Positions 1-9,259 of a stretch of DNA of 64,000 nucleotides are shown here, piece after piece. This DNA is from Clostridioides difficile CD160. Its GTDB lineage: Bacteria > Bacillota > Clostridia > Peptostreptococcales > Peptostreptococcaceae. A program made the translations under genes and the position numbers. The notes under the pieces were generated by a model. It was not told the DNA's origin, did no database searches, and saw nothing but the letters and a program-made list of their open reading frames with translations. How positions within the stretch are numbered: the stretch's first letter is position 1; the number at the start of each line of letters is the position of its first letter. The stretch covers positions 1-64,000 of the forward strand of contig NZ_AVHW01000028.1 in NCBI RefSeq assembly GCF_000449425.2, written 5' to 3'.

Positions 1-563
1 TATAAGTAAAAAATTAACGGATTTAACATAAAACTTATTTATACATATGAAAAGCATAATTATGCTATATTGATTAAAAAATAACTTATATAAACTATAA
101 TAATTCCAGTTTATATTTTTAAAAAAATTATACAGAGGTTGTAGAAAGAAAAATTGCATATAAATCAAAAATAATCGTTATTTTATGAAAATACGACAAA
201 AATTTTATCTTATATTTATACAAATAATACATAAATAACATATAAAATTTAATAAGTAAAAAAAGTGAAAGATATAAATTATCATTTTAGTATTTTATTT
301 AGTCAAAGTAAATTATTTAAATGAAAAATATCTCATTTAGATAAAAAATTTAAATAAAAGTAAAAAAAATAATGTATTTGTTAAAAAATAAATTGACAAA
401 ATATTCAGAAAAAAACTTCTTGACCTAGGAGCACAAAGTAAATAAAATCTAAAGTATAGAGATGAAATCTATAAAATTATTTTAAGTATAAGTTAAAATA
501 TAGATGATGCATTTAAGATTTATAAAAATAGGAGATGCATAATTATTTAGGGAGGTTTTTAGT
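1..563. other. Long AT-rich leader upstream of adhE, no gene
   Basis: This stretch has stops in all frames and no credible coding sequence. It ends in the adhE promoter and ribosome site. I looked for a Rex-type operator (TTGTTAA-N4-TTAACAA), because Rex often controls adhE in clostridia. I found only half-site-like matches such as TTGTTAA near 379, so control by Rex is not shown here. The left end may include the 3' flank of an unseen upstream gene. Confidence 0.6.
420..448 (+). promoter_or_regulatory. Putative sigma-A promoter for adhE
   Basis: A -35 element TTGACC (420-425), a 17-nt spacer and a -10 element TAAAAT (443-448) are visible. They predict a leader of roughly 105 nt before the adhE start. 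This is the best match in the upstream region but it is assigned by consensus only. Confidence 0.5.
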
Positions 564-3206
564 ATGGAGAAAAAAGAAAAGGTTGTAGAAAAATCAAGTG
601 TTGAAGTATGTAGTCCTGAAATTGTGAATAGTGTTGAGACATTAAGAATAAGATTAGAAGAAATAAGACTAGCACAAAAAGAATTTGCAACATTTACACA
701 AGAGCAAGTGGATAAAATTTTCTTAGCTGCTTCAACTGCAGCAAATCAACAAAGAATACCTCTAGCAAAGATGGCAGTAAAAGAGACTGGTATGGGTATT
801 GTTGAAGATAAAGTTATAAAAAATCATTTTGCGTCAGAATATATCTATAATGCTTATAAAGATACTAAAACTTGTGGTGTCATAGAAAAAGATGAAGCAT
901 TTGGTTTTACAAGGATTGCTGAACCAGTAGGTGTTTTATCAGCAGTTATACCAACAACTAATCCTACATCAACAGCAATATTTAAATCTCTAATAGCACT
1001 AAAAACTAGAAATGGTATAATTTTCTCTCCTCATCCAAGAGCTAAAAACTGTACTATAGAAGCTGCTAGAGTTGTACATGATGCAGCAGTCAAGGCGGGT
1101 GCACCAAAAGGACTTATAGGTTGGGTAGATGTACCTTCAATCGAACTTACTAATGTTGTTATGGCAGAGGCAGACCTTATATTGGCTACTGGTGGACCTG
1201 GAATGGTTAAGTCTGCGTATTCTTCAGGAAAGCCAGCTGTTGGAGTTGGACCTGGAAATGTACCTGCAATAATAGATGAGAGTGCAGATGTAAAAATGGC
1301 TGTAAGTTCAATATTGGTATCAAAATCATTTGACAATGGTATGATATGTGCTTCTGAGCAAGCAGTGATAGTACCAGAAAAAATATATGAAGAAGTTAAA
1401 AAAGAATTTAAATATCGTGGAGCACATTTCTTAACTAAAGAAGAAACAGAAAAAGTAGGAAAAGTAGTAATAATTGATGGTTCATTAAATGCTAAAATAG
1501 TTGGACAACCAGCTCATATTATAGCTAAAATGGCAGATGTAGAAGTTCCAAAAACAGCTAGAATAATAATTGGTGAAGTAGAATCTGTTGAATTAGATGA
1601 ACCTTTTGCACATGAAAAACTTTCTCCTGTACTTGCAATGTATAAATCTAAAAGTTTTGAAGATGCAGTTGCTAAAGCTGAAAAATTAGTTGCAGATGGT
1701 GGATATGGTCATACATCTTCATTATATGCAGACGCTATAAATCATCCAGATAGAGTAGAAAAGTTTGTAAATGCAATGAAGACTTGTAGAGTACTAGTTA
1801 ATACTCCATCATCACAAGGTGGTATAGGTGACTTATATAACTTTAAATTAGCACCATCTCTTACTCTTGGCTGTGGTTCTTGGGGTGGAAACTCAGTATC
1901 TGAAAACGTAGGAGTAAAGCATTTACTTAATATCAAGACAGTAGCTGAAAGGAGAGAGAATATGCTTTGGTTTAGAGCACCAGAAAAAGTTTATTTCAAA
2001 AAAGGATGTTTAGGTGTAGCAGCAAGAGAATTTAAAGATGTTATGGATAAAAAGAAAGCCTTTATAGTAACAGACTCTTTCCTTTATAATAATGGATACA
2101 CTAAGAAACTAACTGATTTATTAGATGAGATGGGAATTAAGCATACTACATTCTTTGATGTTGCTCCAGACCCAACATTAGCTTGTGCAAGAGAAGGAGC
2201 TAAAGCTATGGCTGATTTCCAACCAGATTTAATAATAGCTGTAGGTGGAGGTAGTGCAATGGATGCTGGCAAGATAATGTGGGTAATGTATGAGCATCCA
2301 GAGGTAGACTTCCAAGATTTGGCTATGAGATTTATGGATATAAGAAAGAGAGTATACGTATTCCCTAAGATGGGTGAAAAAGCATACTTTGCTGCTATCC
2401 CAACTTCAGCAGGAACTGGCTCAGAAGTAACTCCATTTGCAGTTATAACTGACCAAGATTCAGGTGTAAAATATCCATTAGCAGATTATGAATTAATGCC
2501 AAACATGGCTATAATTGATGCTGATATGATGATGGAAATGCCACCAAGATTAACAGCAGCATCAGGTGTTGATGCATTAACACATGCCCTAGAAGCATAT
2601 GTATCTATGTTAAGAACTGAACCAGCTGATGGATTGGCACTTCAAGCAGGTAAGATAATATTTGAATATCTACCTCGTGCATACAAAAATGGAAAGAATG
2701 ATAAAGAAGCAAGAGAAAAAATGGCAATGGCATCTACTATGGCAGGTATGTCTTTTGCAAATGCCTTCTTAGGAATATGCCACTCTTTAGCACATAAATT
2801 AGGTGCATTCCACCATGTTCAACACGGTGTTGCAAATGCATTGTTAATAAATGAAGTAATCAAGTTCAATTGTGCAGAAGCTCCAAATAAGATGGGTGCA
2901 TTCTCACAATACAGATATCCTGATTGTATACAAAGATATGCTGAATTTGCTTCTTTTGCAGGAATTAAGGGAAACACAGACCAAGAAAAAGTAGATAACC
3001 TTATAAAAGCAATAGATGACTTAAAGGCAAGAGTAGGTCTTCCTAAGACTATAAAAGAGGCTGGGGTAGAGGAATCTAAATTCTTAGAAGGATTGGATGC
3101 TATGGTTGAACAAGCTTTTGATGACCAATGTACAGGAGCTAATCCTAGATACCCATTGATGAGTGAATTAAAAGAGATATATCTAAAAGTTTATTATGGT
3201 AAATAA
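564..3206 (+). CDS. adhE: Bifunctional acetaldehyde/alcohol dehydrogenase AdhE
   Basis: AdhE reduces acetyl-CoA to acetaldehyde and then to ethanol with NADH, recycling NAD+ in fermentation. The 880-aa length is that of full AdhE. Residues ~15-450 are a CoA-acylating aldehyde dehydrogenase with the catalytic Cys262 in NGMICASEQ. Residues ~460-870 are an iron-dependent alcohol dehydrogenase with the NAD-binding GGGSAMDAGK at 561 and metal-ligand histidines in GICHSLAHKLGAFHHVQHG (His740, His744 and His754 region). The ATG at 564 follows AGGGAGG (549-555) with normal spacing. The gene stands alone, and family members form cytoplasmic spirosome filaments. No domain is broken. In C. difficile it supports ethanol formation and ethanolamine or sugar fermentation; that is family knowledge. 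Confidence 0.97.
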   Translation: MEKKEKVVEKSSVEVCSPEIVNSVETLRIRLEEIRLAQKEFATFTQEQVDKIFLAASTAANQQRIPLAKMAVKETGMGIVEDKVIKNHFASEYIYNAYKDTKTCGVIEKDEAFGFTRIAEPVGVLSAVIPTTNPTSTAIFKSLIALKTRNGIIFSPHPRAKNCTIEAARVVHDAAVKAGAPKGLIGWVDVPSIELTNVVMAEADLILATGGPGMVKSAYSSGKPAVGVGPGNVPAIIDESADVKMAVSSILVSKSFDNGMICASEQAVIVPEKIYEEVKKEFKYRGAHFLTKEETEKVGKVVIIDGSLNAKIVGQPAHIIAKMADVEVPKTARIIIGEVESVELDEPFAHEKLSPVLAMYKSKSFEDAVAKAEKLVADGGYGHTSSLYADAINHPDRVEKFVNAMKTCRVLVNTPSSQGGIGDLYNFKLAPSLTLGCGSWGGNSVSENVGVKHLLNIKTVAERRENMLWFRAPEKVYFKKGCLGVAAREFKDVMDKKKAFIVTDSFLYNNGYTKKLTDLLDEMGIKHTTFFDVAPDPTLACAREGAKAMADFQPDLIIAVGGGSAMDAGKIMWVMYEHPEVDFQDLAMRFMDIRKRVYVFPKMGEKAYFAAIPTSAGTGSEVTPFAVITDQDSGVKYPLADYELMPNMAIIDADMMMEMPPRLTAASGVDALTHALEAYVSMLRTEPADGLALQAGKIIFEYLPRAYKNGKNDKEAREKMAMASTMAGMSFANAFLGICHSLAHKLGAFHHVQHGVANALLINEVIKFNCAEAPNKMGAFSQYRYPDCIQRYAEFASFAGIKGNTDQEKVDNLIKAIDDLKARVGLPKTIKEAGVEESKFLEGLDAMVEQAFDDQCTGANPRYPLMSELKEIYLKVYYGK

Positions 3207-3544
3207 TATTCATTGTACAATATATGTTCTATTAGACTTGTATATAAATTATTAGATTTGAATATAAATAGAGTTTTATTAGATTCGTATATAAATAGTT
3301 GTTAATAATACATTATAACTTAAATCTTAAATAGAAATGATAAAAAGTTAGGAAATTCATATTGATTTTGAATATGTGTATTTAATCAATTAACTTTAAA
3401 ATTAGTCGGAAAATTTTTTTATTACATATAATTTTAAAGCAGAATATATAAAAAACTTTATGAAAAAATTATAAAAATATTCAGAAAATTCTATTGACTA
3501 ATTTATTTATCATGATATAATAAGTTTAGAAAAGAAAAAGAATT
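3207..3544. other. Intergenic region with short direct repeats
   Basis: No gene is visible. Directly after adhE lie three imperfect copies of a ~17-nt unit resembling TTAGATTTGTATATAAAT, at about 3232, 3254 and 3281. The rest is AT-rich. No convincing rho-independent terminator follows adhE closely; the first strong hairpin is at 3545. Confidence 0.5.
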
Positions 3545-3562
3545 GGGGCCTATTAAGGCCCC
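3545..3562 (-). terminator. Rho-independent terminator of the ABC exporter operon
   Basis: The arms GGGGCC (3545-3550) and GGCCCC (3557-3562) enclose a TATTAA loop. On the minus strand the hairpin is followed by AATTCTTTTTCTTTTC, so it ends the 7198-3567 operon. On the plus strand a weaker T-run (TTACTATTTTTT) follows, so it may also stop readthrough from adhE. Confidence 0.85.
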
Positions 3563-3566
3563 CTTA

Positions 3567-3908
3567 CTATTTTTTGATAGATTTATTTAGAATAACTTTC
3601 TCACTTTGATTTTTTATATTTATTATAGAATCAGTATAATCTACTTCAAAGTTAGCAAAAGCAGAGAATAAATCTATGTCCCTTAATAAATGAATTGTCA
3701 TACATTGATTGTTCTTATTTACCCTTAGAATTAATGCTCTTACAAAGGGAAATTGGATTCTAGAATTAAATAAGTTAGAACCGTCAGTATCTATATCTAA
3801 GCTACGATAATTAATATCTATAAATACATCTACATCATCGTTTTCTTCTCTTATTATTCTATAGTCAAAATCCAAGTCTAAATTTAAATTACCTAAAACC
3901 AATAACAT
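3567..3908 (-). CDS. Hypothetical 113-aa protein, third gene of ABC exporter operon
   Basis: I do not recognise this protein. It has no signal peptide and no membrane segment. The N-terminal half is rich in Asp (for example REENDDVDVFIDI) and alternates hydrophobic and charged residues, which suggests beta strands. The ATG at 3908 has AAGAGG 8 nt upstream. It lies 39 bp downstream of the ABC ATPase gene and before the operon terminator, so it is probably co-transcribed. It could be a small cytoplasmic accessory to the transporter or an unrelated passenger. Confidence 0.65.
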   Translation of the reverse strand: MLLVLGNLNLDLDFDYRIIREENDDVDVFIDINYRSLDIDTDGSNLFNSRIQFPFVRALILRVNKNNQCMTIHLLRDIDLFSAFANFEVDYTDSIINIKNQSEKVILNKSIKK

Positions 3909-3947
3909 TTAAATCCTCTTTTCTATAAGTAGTTTTAGAGTATTAGT

Positions 3948-4610
3948 TTAACTAAGCTCTCCATCTATTATAGATATAATTCTATCTGCTTTTCTAGCAA
4001 TATTTTCATTATGTGTTATTACTATAAGAGTTTGGTTATATTTTTTTATAGAATTTTTTAGTAAATCCATGACTTCTTCTGTAGTTTTACTATCCAAATT
4101 TCCTGTTGGTTCATCTGCTAGGATTATACTTGGTTTTGCAGATAAAGCACGAGCAATAGCAACTCTTTGTTGTTGACCACCAGATAATTGATTTGGAAGA
4201 TGATTTTTTCTCTCACTAAGACCCAATAAATTTATAAGGTCTTCGATGTATTCTTCATCAACTTTTTTATTGTCTAACTTTAGTGGTAATTCTATATTTT
4301 CTTTTACATTTAATACTGGAATTAAGTTATACTGTTGAAATACAAATCCTACTTTTTGTCTTCTATATTTTGCTAATCTTTTATCTGAAAGGCAACATAT
4401 ATCTTTACCATCTACTTTTATAGTTCCATTACTTGGTCTCTCAAGACCTCCTACTAAATGTAGAAATGTGCTTTTTCCACTTCCACTTGGGCCAATTATC
4501 GCAACAAATTCACCCTTATTTATTTTTAAATTTGCATCCTTTAGTGCATGTACAGATGTTTCCTTTTTTCCATAAATCTTACCTAAGTTAAGAATCTCTA
4601 ATATAGGCAT
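3948..4610 (-). CDS. ABC transporter ATP-binding protein, MacB/LolD family
   Basis: This 220-aa ATPase powers the neighbouring FtsX-type permease at the membrane. The Walker A motif GPSGSGKST is at 40-48, the Q-loop is in VFQQYN (~90), the ABC signature LSGGQ is at 142-146 and Walker B with ADEPTGNLDS starts near 162. The sequence is of the LolD/MacB/FtsE type that couples ATP hydrolysis to mechanical work by FtsX-like permeases. It sits 11 bp after the permease gene. The divergent two-component system at 7406 suggests induction by an extracellular signal, as in peptide-antibiotic or lipid-stress exporters. The substrate is not readable. Confidence 0.93.
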   Translation of the reverse strand: MPILEILNLGKIYGKKETSVHALKDANLKINKGEFVAIIGPSGSGKSTFLHLVGGLERPSNGTIKVDGKDICCLSDKRLAKYRRQKVGFVFQQYNLIPVLNVKENIELPLKLDNKKVDEEYIEDLINLLGLSERKNHLPNQLSGGQQQRVAIARALSAKPSIILADEPTGNLDSKTTEEVMDLLKNSIKKYNQTLIVITHNENIARKADRIISIIDGELS

Positions 4611-4621
4611 AATTAATCCTC

Positions 4622-7198
4622 CTATTCTGTAATGTTTATAGCTTCAACTATACTAATTTTATTTATTTTCCTTAATGGAATATATGTAGCTAGAATACCT
4701 ACAATTATGTTTGCTAAAACAATTAGGATATATATTTTGTAATCTATTGAAAAATCTAATCCATATGATACAAAGCCTTGCATATAATACATTTTAAATT
4801 GTATTATAAGTCCTGCAACAATGGTAATTACACTTGAGAGTGTTCCATATAATATTCCTTCATAAAGTATCATATTTTTAAAGCCTCTCTCAGAAATACC
4901 AATAGCTCTCAACATTCCAAATTCGCTAGTTCTTGAAGTTAAGTTATAACTTATATTATTTATTATGTTAAGTACACTAATTATGAACATTACTGCTACT
5001 ATGCCATAACTATAAATCATGGATCTAGATGTCATCTTATCAGAATTTTCTTTTTCTACCATCATATCTACTGTTGTAGTTCCAGGAACTTCACTTCCAA
5101 TTTTGCCTAGAAGTTTATTTATTTTTTTCTTGTTTGCATTTTTATTAAGGTCTGTATAAACTAAGTTATACTTATCTACACCAGTTAATTTTTTTAGATA
5201 TTCGCTACTCGTTATTACATCTACACCATCATCTCCAGAGTACATACCATTATCTGCAAAAGTATAACTTATAATAGCTCCAACTTTAAATTCATATTCT
5301 AAGTATTCATAATTATCTTTTAGACTTTCATAAAGTCCTGTATCCATTCCGGCCTTTGGATATTTAACTTTTATAGTATCACCTACCTTTATATCTATAG
5401 CTGGTGTTCCTTCACCAGGAGTAAAGGTCTTTGTGTATTTCTGTGTTTCAGAAATTTCTGGTACATATACTATAGCTAAGTTTTCTTTTTTCATTTTTTT
5501 CAAGTTTATACTTCCACTTACTAAGTAATCTTCTAATGAATTTATCATCTCATCATTATAACCTTTTAGTTTTTGCTTTAATGTATATTTTCCAGTAGTC
5601 TTATTTTTGATGAATAGAGGATTTTTCTTATAATAAGGAGCTGAATTTATAGTTTCGTAGTAATCTAATCTATTTATTTTATTTACCTCTATTCTAGTGT
5701 TTAAGATGCTAGCAGTTTTGACTTTATCAATTCCATCTATATTTTTAATTTTATCTATCTGATTATCATTAAAACCCCTTATATCTTTAAAAGAAGTATT
5801 GTCGCCAATTTCATTGAGATGAGTGTTTGATAGAATAAAATCTGCATTCATATATGCTTGCTCTTGGATGTTTTTATTTTGGACATCTAAAAAAGAATAT
5901 TTATAATTGTCTTTTATGACAATTATACCTCCTATACTCATAGATAATACAATTATAAGGAATCCCTTTTTATTTCTAAAGATGTTTTTTGCAGATATAG
6001 ATTTTGTTACTGACATATTTAAAGTCAATTTTGATATTAAAGAATTAACTTTGATTATATTTTTATCAGTTCCAAAAGTTTTTCTTATAGCATCAATAGG
6101 AGAAATTCTTCTTATCTTTAAATATGTAAAGAAACTTATAATGAGTATTGTCAGTATTATACATGCAATTGATAAGAGGATTATTTTATCTGGAATAACA
6201 AAAGGGGTAACATTTATATTTCCTTCAAATTGAATATTTCCTGCAGACCTATTAAATATTTGTGCACCTCCCATACCTGTACATATACCTAGAGGCATTG
6301 CTATCAGAGCAAGTATAAAAAGTTCATAAAACATAAGTTTGAAAATCCTAAAGTTAGTGGAGCCAATAGCTCTTAAGATACCATATTCTTGTACTCTTTG
6401 GTATATTGATATAACATAGATACTATAGATTACAATACCAGAAAATATACTCATAGCAATTGCAACATATTTACTTGAATTATCTAAAGTACCATTTTCC
6501 ATAGTAGCGTCTATAAGCATTGAGTTTCTTCCTACGCTTTTCTCATCCAACATAGCATTTTTTACTATATTGTCTATGTTTGTATTTATATCACTGCCTT
6601 CATTAAATTCAATAGAAGCTGTAAACTTATTCAATTTTGATTCATGTAGGTTTAAAAAAATTTCACATTTCCCCTTTTGTTTCTCTATAAATCTATCTTC
6701 AAGTATTCCTACAACTTTAAAAGTCTCTGGTTTTTCTTTTTGATATAATTTAAAAGTAAGATTTTGATTTATTTCTGGTTTTAGACCCATACTATTTAAA
6801 ACCCATTTTTCTACTACCACCTCATTGCTAGCTTTTGGAAGGTGACCTTTTATAAGTTTAGATTGATTAGTCAAGTAATTTTTATTTGCATATTGTATGT
6901 TTATAGGTAATTTTTCATTAACATCTGTAGATGCATAATAAGATGTTATACCTAGGTTTTTAATATCTTTACCAGATTTTATGGATTCTAATTGATTTCT
7001 CTTTATATCTTTAAAGTATGCATGGTCAGTTCCAAGCTCTCTTTTCAATCTATCTACATCTGCTTGCTGAGCACTTCTTGAGAGGGTGCCAATACCAACA
7101 ATGAGTGATGTAGCAAGAATTATACTCAGAGTAATTGCTAAAGATCTTGCTTTATAACTTTTTATGTATCTTAGTACTATTTTCAAATTATCTTTCAT
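4622..7198 (-). CDS. ABC transporter permease, FtsX/MacB-like, two FtsX domains
   Basis: This 858-aa integral membrane protein is the permease for the ATPase encoded just downstream. It has an N-terminal membrane helix (~20-40), a large extracytoplasmic domain (~45-240), three helices ending near 370 (an FtsX domain), a second helix near 415-435, another large outer domain (~440-720) and a final three-helix FtsX domain to the C-terminus. The duplicated layout is typical of Firmicute MacB-like exporters of about 850 aa. The frame opens at a GTG at 7207, but the ATG at 7198 is 10 nt after AAGGA, so I prefer 7198. What it exports or extracts is unknown; peptide or lipid substrates are inference. 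Confidence 0.9.
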   Translation of the reverse strand: MKDNLKIVLRYIKSYKARSLAITLSIILATSLIVGIGTLSRSAQQADVDRLKRELGTDHAYFKDIKRNQLESIKSGKDIKNLGITSYYASTDVNEKLPINIQYANKNYLTNQSKLIKGHLPKASNEVVVEKWVLNSMGLKPEINQNLTFKLYQKEKPETFKVVGILEDRFIEKQKGKCEIFLNLHESKLNKFTASIEFNEGSDINTNIDNIVKNAMLDEKSVGRNSMLIDATMENGTLDNSSKYVAIAMSIFSGIVIYSIYVISIYQRVQEYGILRAIGSTNFRIFKLMFYELFILALIAMPLGICTGMGGAQIFNRSAGNIQFEGNINVTPFVIPDKIILLSIACIILTILIISFFTYLKIRRISPIDAIRKTFGTDKNIIKVNSLISKLTLNMSVTKSISAKNIFRNKKGFLIIVLSMSIGGIIVIKDNYKYSFLDVQNKNIQEQAYMNADFILSNTHLNEIGDNTSFKDIRGFNDNQIDKIKNIDGIDKVKTASILNTRIEVNKINRLDYYETINSAPYYKKNPLFIKNKTTGKYTLKQKLKGYNDEMINSLEDYLVSGSINLKKMKKENLAIVYVPEISETQKYTKTFTPGEGTPAIDIKVGDTIKVKYPKAGMDTGLYESLKDNYEYLEYEFKVGAIISYTFADNGMYSGDDGVDVITSSEYLKKLTGVDKYNLVYTDLNKNANKKKINKLLGKIGSEVPGTTTVDMMVEKENSDKMTSRSMIYSYGIVAVMFIISVLNIINNISYNLTSRTSEFGMLRAIGISERGFKNMILYEGILYGTLSSVITIVAGLIIQFKMYYMQGFVSYGLDFSIDYKIYILIVLANIIVGILATYIPLRKINKISIVEAINITE

Positions 7199-7345
7199 AT
7201 TTACCACTTCCTTTCTTAGCTAACTTAATTATATGTTTATTTAAAATATATATCAAAGTAAGTATCTTCAAGTTTTGAGTACTTAATTGTACAAATTTAT
7301 ATATGTTTTTGCAAGTTTAATTAATGTACATGTAAATTTTGACTT

Positions 7346-7374
7346 TTTACATAATTTTTTTAAAATGATATAAT
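7346..7374 (+). promoter_or_regulatory. Extended -10 promoter of the two-component operon
   Basis: TTTACA (7346-7351), a 17-nt spacer and TATAAT (7369-7374) preceded by TG at 7366-7367 form a near-consensus sigma-A promoter. The histidine kinase start lies about 25 nt after the expected transcription start. Confidence 0.75.
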
Positions 7375-7405
7375 CCCTATATAAATTGTAGAGGGGAGGG
7401 GAATC

Positions 7406-8341
7406 ATGGATAACCATTTTGTATTTCCTATAGTAATACTAACTTTGTTTATATTTAGCAATCTTATAATGAATAAGTACAGGTTTTATAAAGAATTAGA
7501 CATATTAAAAAGAGGAATATTAACATTTTTTGTATCGTGTTTTGTATGGATTTTATTCATGGAGGGTATTGAGTATATACAATTAAGTTTAGGATATAAT
7601 TTTTTACTTGAAGGAGTATTAAATATTATACTTTTTTTAAGTTTAATTATTTTAAGTCTTTATATAGGATTTAAATTTATAAGATTGCTAGACAATAACA
7701 ATAAACAAGAGTACAAGTTACAAAAACTAGATAGTAAAATAAATCATAAGGACAATATAATCGTGAAATTAAGAAGTCAAAAACATGACTATTTAAAACA
7801 TTTACAAGTAGTATATTCTTTATTAAATACTGGCTTAGCTGAAGATGCCAAAGAATATATAATGAATATATCAAATAGTTTCAAATCAAAAAATTCAAGA
7901 TATGGGAAAGTATCTTATTTAGATGCTATAGCTTCCTTAAAATATGAGGAATGTCTTGAAAAGAACATATCTTTTGATGTATATATCCAAGATTTTATGG
8001 ATAATTTAGAAATTGAACCTAACGATATGAGTTCAGTACTATTAAATATAATAGACAATGCAATAGAAACTTTGTCTGCTATACAAAAGGAAAAGAAGTA
8101 TATAAGATTACATGCATATGAAGATGAATTTCAGTATATTATAGCCATAAAAAATAATGGTCCTAAAATACCTAATGCCGAAAGTATATTTTTGGATGGG
8201 TTTAGCACTAAAGAAGGACAAGATAGAGGTTTTGGGTTATATCTAGTTAAAAATATACTAGATAAGTATGACTATAGTATACTTGTAAATAGTGATGATT
8301 TTTTAACTGAATTTGTAATCTTAATACCAAAATATTATTAG
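7406..8341 (+). CDS. Sensor histidine kinase, SpoOB/CitA-type
   Basis: This 311-aa membrane kinase senses a signal and phosphorylates the response regulator encoded 18 bp downstream. Three hydrophobic segments (about 7-22, 37-55 and 67-92) anchor it, with almost no outside domain, so it probably senses within the membrane. The phospho-acceptor region contains QKHDYLKHL with His127, as in SpoOB/DcuS/AgrC-like kinases. The ATP-binding part shows the N-box LLNIIDNAIETL and the G-box GFGLYLVKNILDKY. The start has AGGGGAGGGG 4-6 nt upstream. Divergence from the ABC exporter suggests it controls that exporter. Confidence 0.92.
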   Translation: MDNHFVFPIVILTLFIFSNLIMNKYRFYKELDILKRGILTFFVSCFVWILFMEGIEYIQLSLGYNFLLEGVLNIILFLSLIILSLYIGFKFIRLLDNNNKQEYKLQKLDSKINHKDNIIVKLRSQKHDYLKHLQVVYSLLNTGLAEDAKEYIMNISNSFKSKNSRYGKVSYLDAIASLKYEECLEKNISFDVYIQDFMDNLEIEPNDMSSVLLNIIDNAIETLSAIQKEKKYIRLHAYEDEFQYIIAIKNNGPKIPNAESIFLDGFSTKEGQDRGFGLYLVKNILDKYDYSILVNSDDFLTEFVILIPKYY

Positions 8342-8359
8342 TTAGGAGGAGAGAAGTCT

Positions 8360-9097
8360 GTGATAAAAGTTTTGATTTGTGATGATGATAAAATTGTAAG
8401 AGATGATATAGCAAATATAGTTAAAGAGTCTGGATATGTAGATTATGTTAAGAAAGTAAAAGATGGTATAGAAGCAATTGAATTTATAAAAAGTGAGAAA
8501 ATAGACTTATTGATTATTGACATTGATATGCCATATAAAAATGGAATTGATTCTGCCAAAGAAATTCTTTCTATAGATAAAGATATACATATAGTATTTG
8601 TAACAGGTTTTGCTGATTATAGCCTTGAGAGTTTTAAAGTACATCCTATAGATTTTATAGTTAAGCCATTTAAAAAAGAAAAAATTCTTGATTCAATTAA
8701 CATAGCAATAGACCATATTAACTCTCATAAAATTGCTAAAAATAATTTTATAGAAGACACTCTTTTTGTATATAAAATAAGGAAACAGATACATATGATT
8801 AATTTTGATGATATAGTCATGTTTGAGAAAAATTCAAGAGCTATCAATTTATATACTAGAGATGAAGATACGATAAAATTTTATGAGAACTTTGATGATT
8901 TAAAAAAACGCCTACCTCCTAATTTCTTTATGACTCATAAACAATACATAGTAAATTTAAGGCTTATACATAAGGTTATACCTATAAACAAGTCTTCTCT
9001 AGAGATAAAATTTATAAATTTTCAAGAAAGTGCTATCTTAAATAAATCACTAGAAAAAGATTTTCTATATAGGTTTTATAGGGTTAAAAGGTTCTAG
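8360..9097 (+). CDS. LytTR-family response regulator
   Basis: This 245-aa DNA-binding regulator has an N-terminal receiver domain (1-120) with the acidic pocket CDDD at 7-10, the likely phospho-acceptor Asp54 in IIDIDMP and the conserved Lys in IVKPF near 105. A LytTR DNA-binding domain occupies ~140-245 and includes FFMTHKQYIVNL. The start is a GTG at 8360 with AGGAGGA at 8344-8350. It is the partner of the upstream kinase. The divergent ABC exporter is the most likely target; LytTR sites were not pinned down in 7199-7405. Confidence 0.92.
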   Translation: MIKVLICDDDKIVRDDIANIVKESGYVDYVKKVKDGIEAIEFIKSEKIDLLIIDIDMPYKNGIDSAKEILSIDKDIHIVFVTGFADYSLESFKVHPIDFIVKPFKKEKILDSINIAIDHINSHKIAKNNFIEDTLFVYKIRKQIHMINFDDIVMFEKNSRAINLYTRDEDTIKFYENFDDLKKRLPPNFFMTHKQYIVNLRLIHKVIPINKSSLEIKFINFQESAILNKSLEKDFLYRFYRVKRF

Positions 9098-9200
9098 TGA
9101 AGAGAAAAAAACTTTCATTCCTATAGAATATGTATTATGAAGATATCATATAAATTCGTTATAATTATAAATTAATTTATATAAAATATAATATAAAAAC

Positions 9201-9237
9201 ATATTGGACTTTCAAGGAAAGATAGAAAGTCCAATAT
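9201..9237 (-). terminator. Bidirectional terminator between regulator and DUF4132 gene
   Basis: A perfect 13-bp stem (ATATTGGACTTTC at 9201-9213 with its complement at 9225-9237) has an 11-nt loop. On the minus strand it is followed by GTTTTTATATT, so it terminates the DUF4132 operon. It also lies downstream of the convergent response regulator. Confidence 0.85.
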
Positions 9238-9259
9238 ATTTTAGAGATAACATTTATAT

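Noticed and set aside
373-400. Possible Rex operator upstream of adhE
   Set aside because: Only one half-site (TTGTTAA) fits; the partner half-site is at the wrong spacing and has mismatches.
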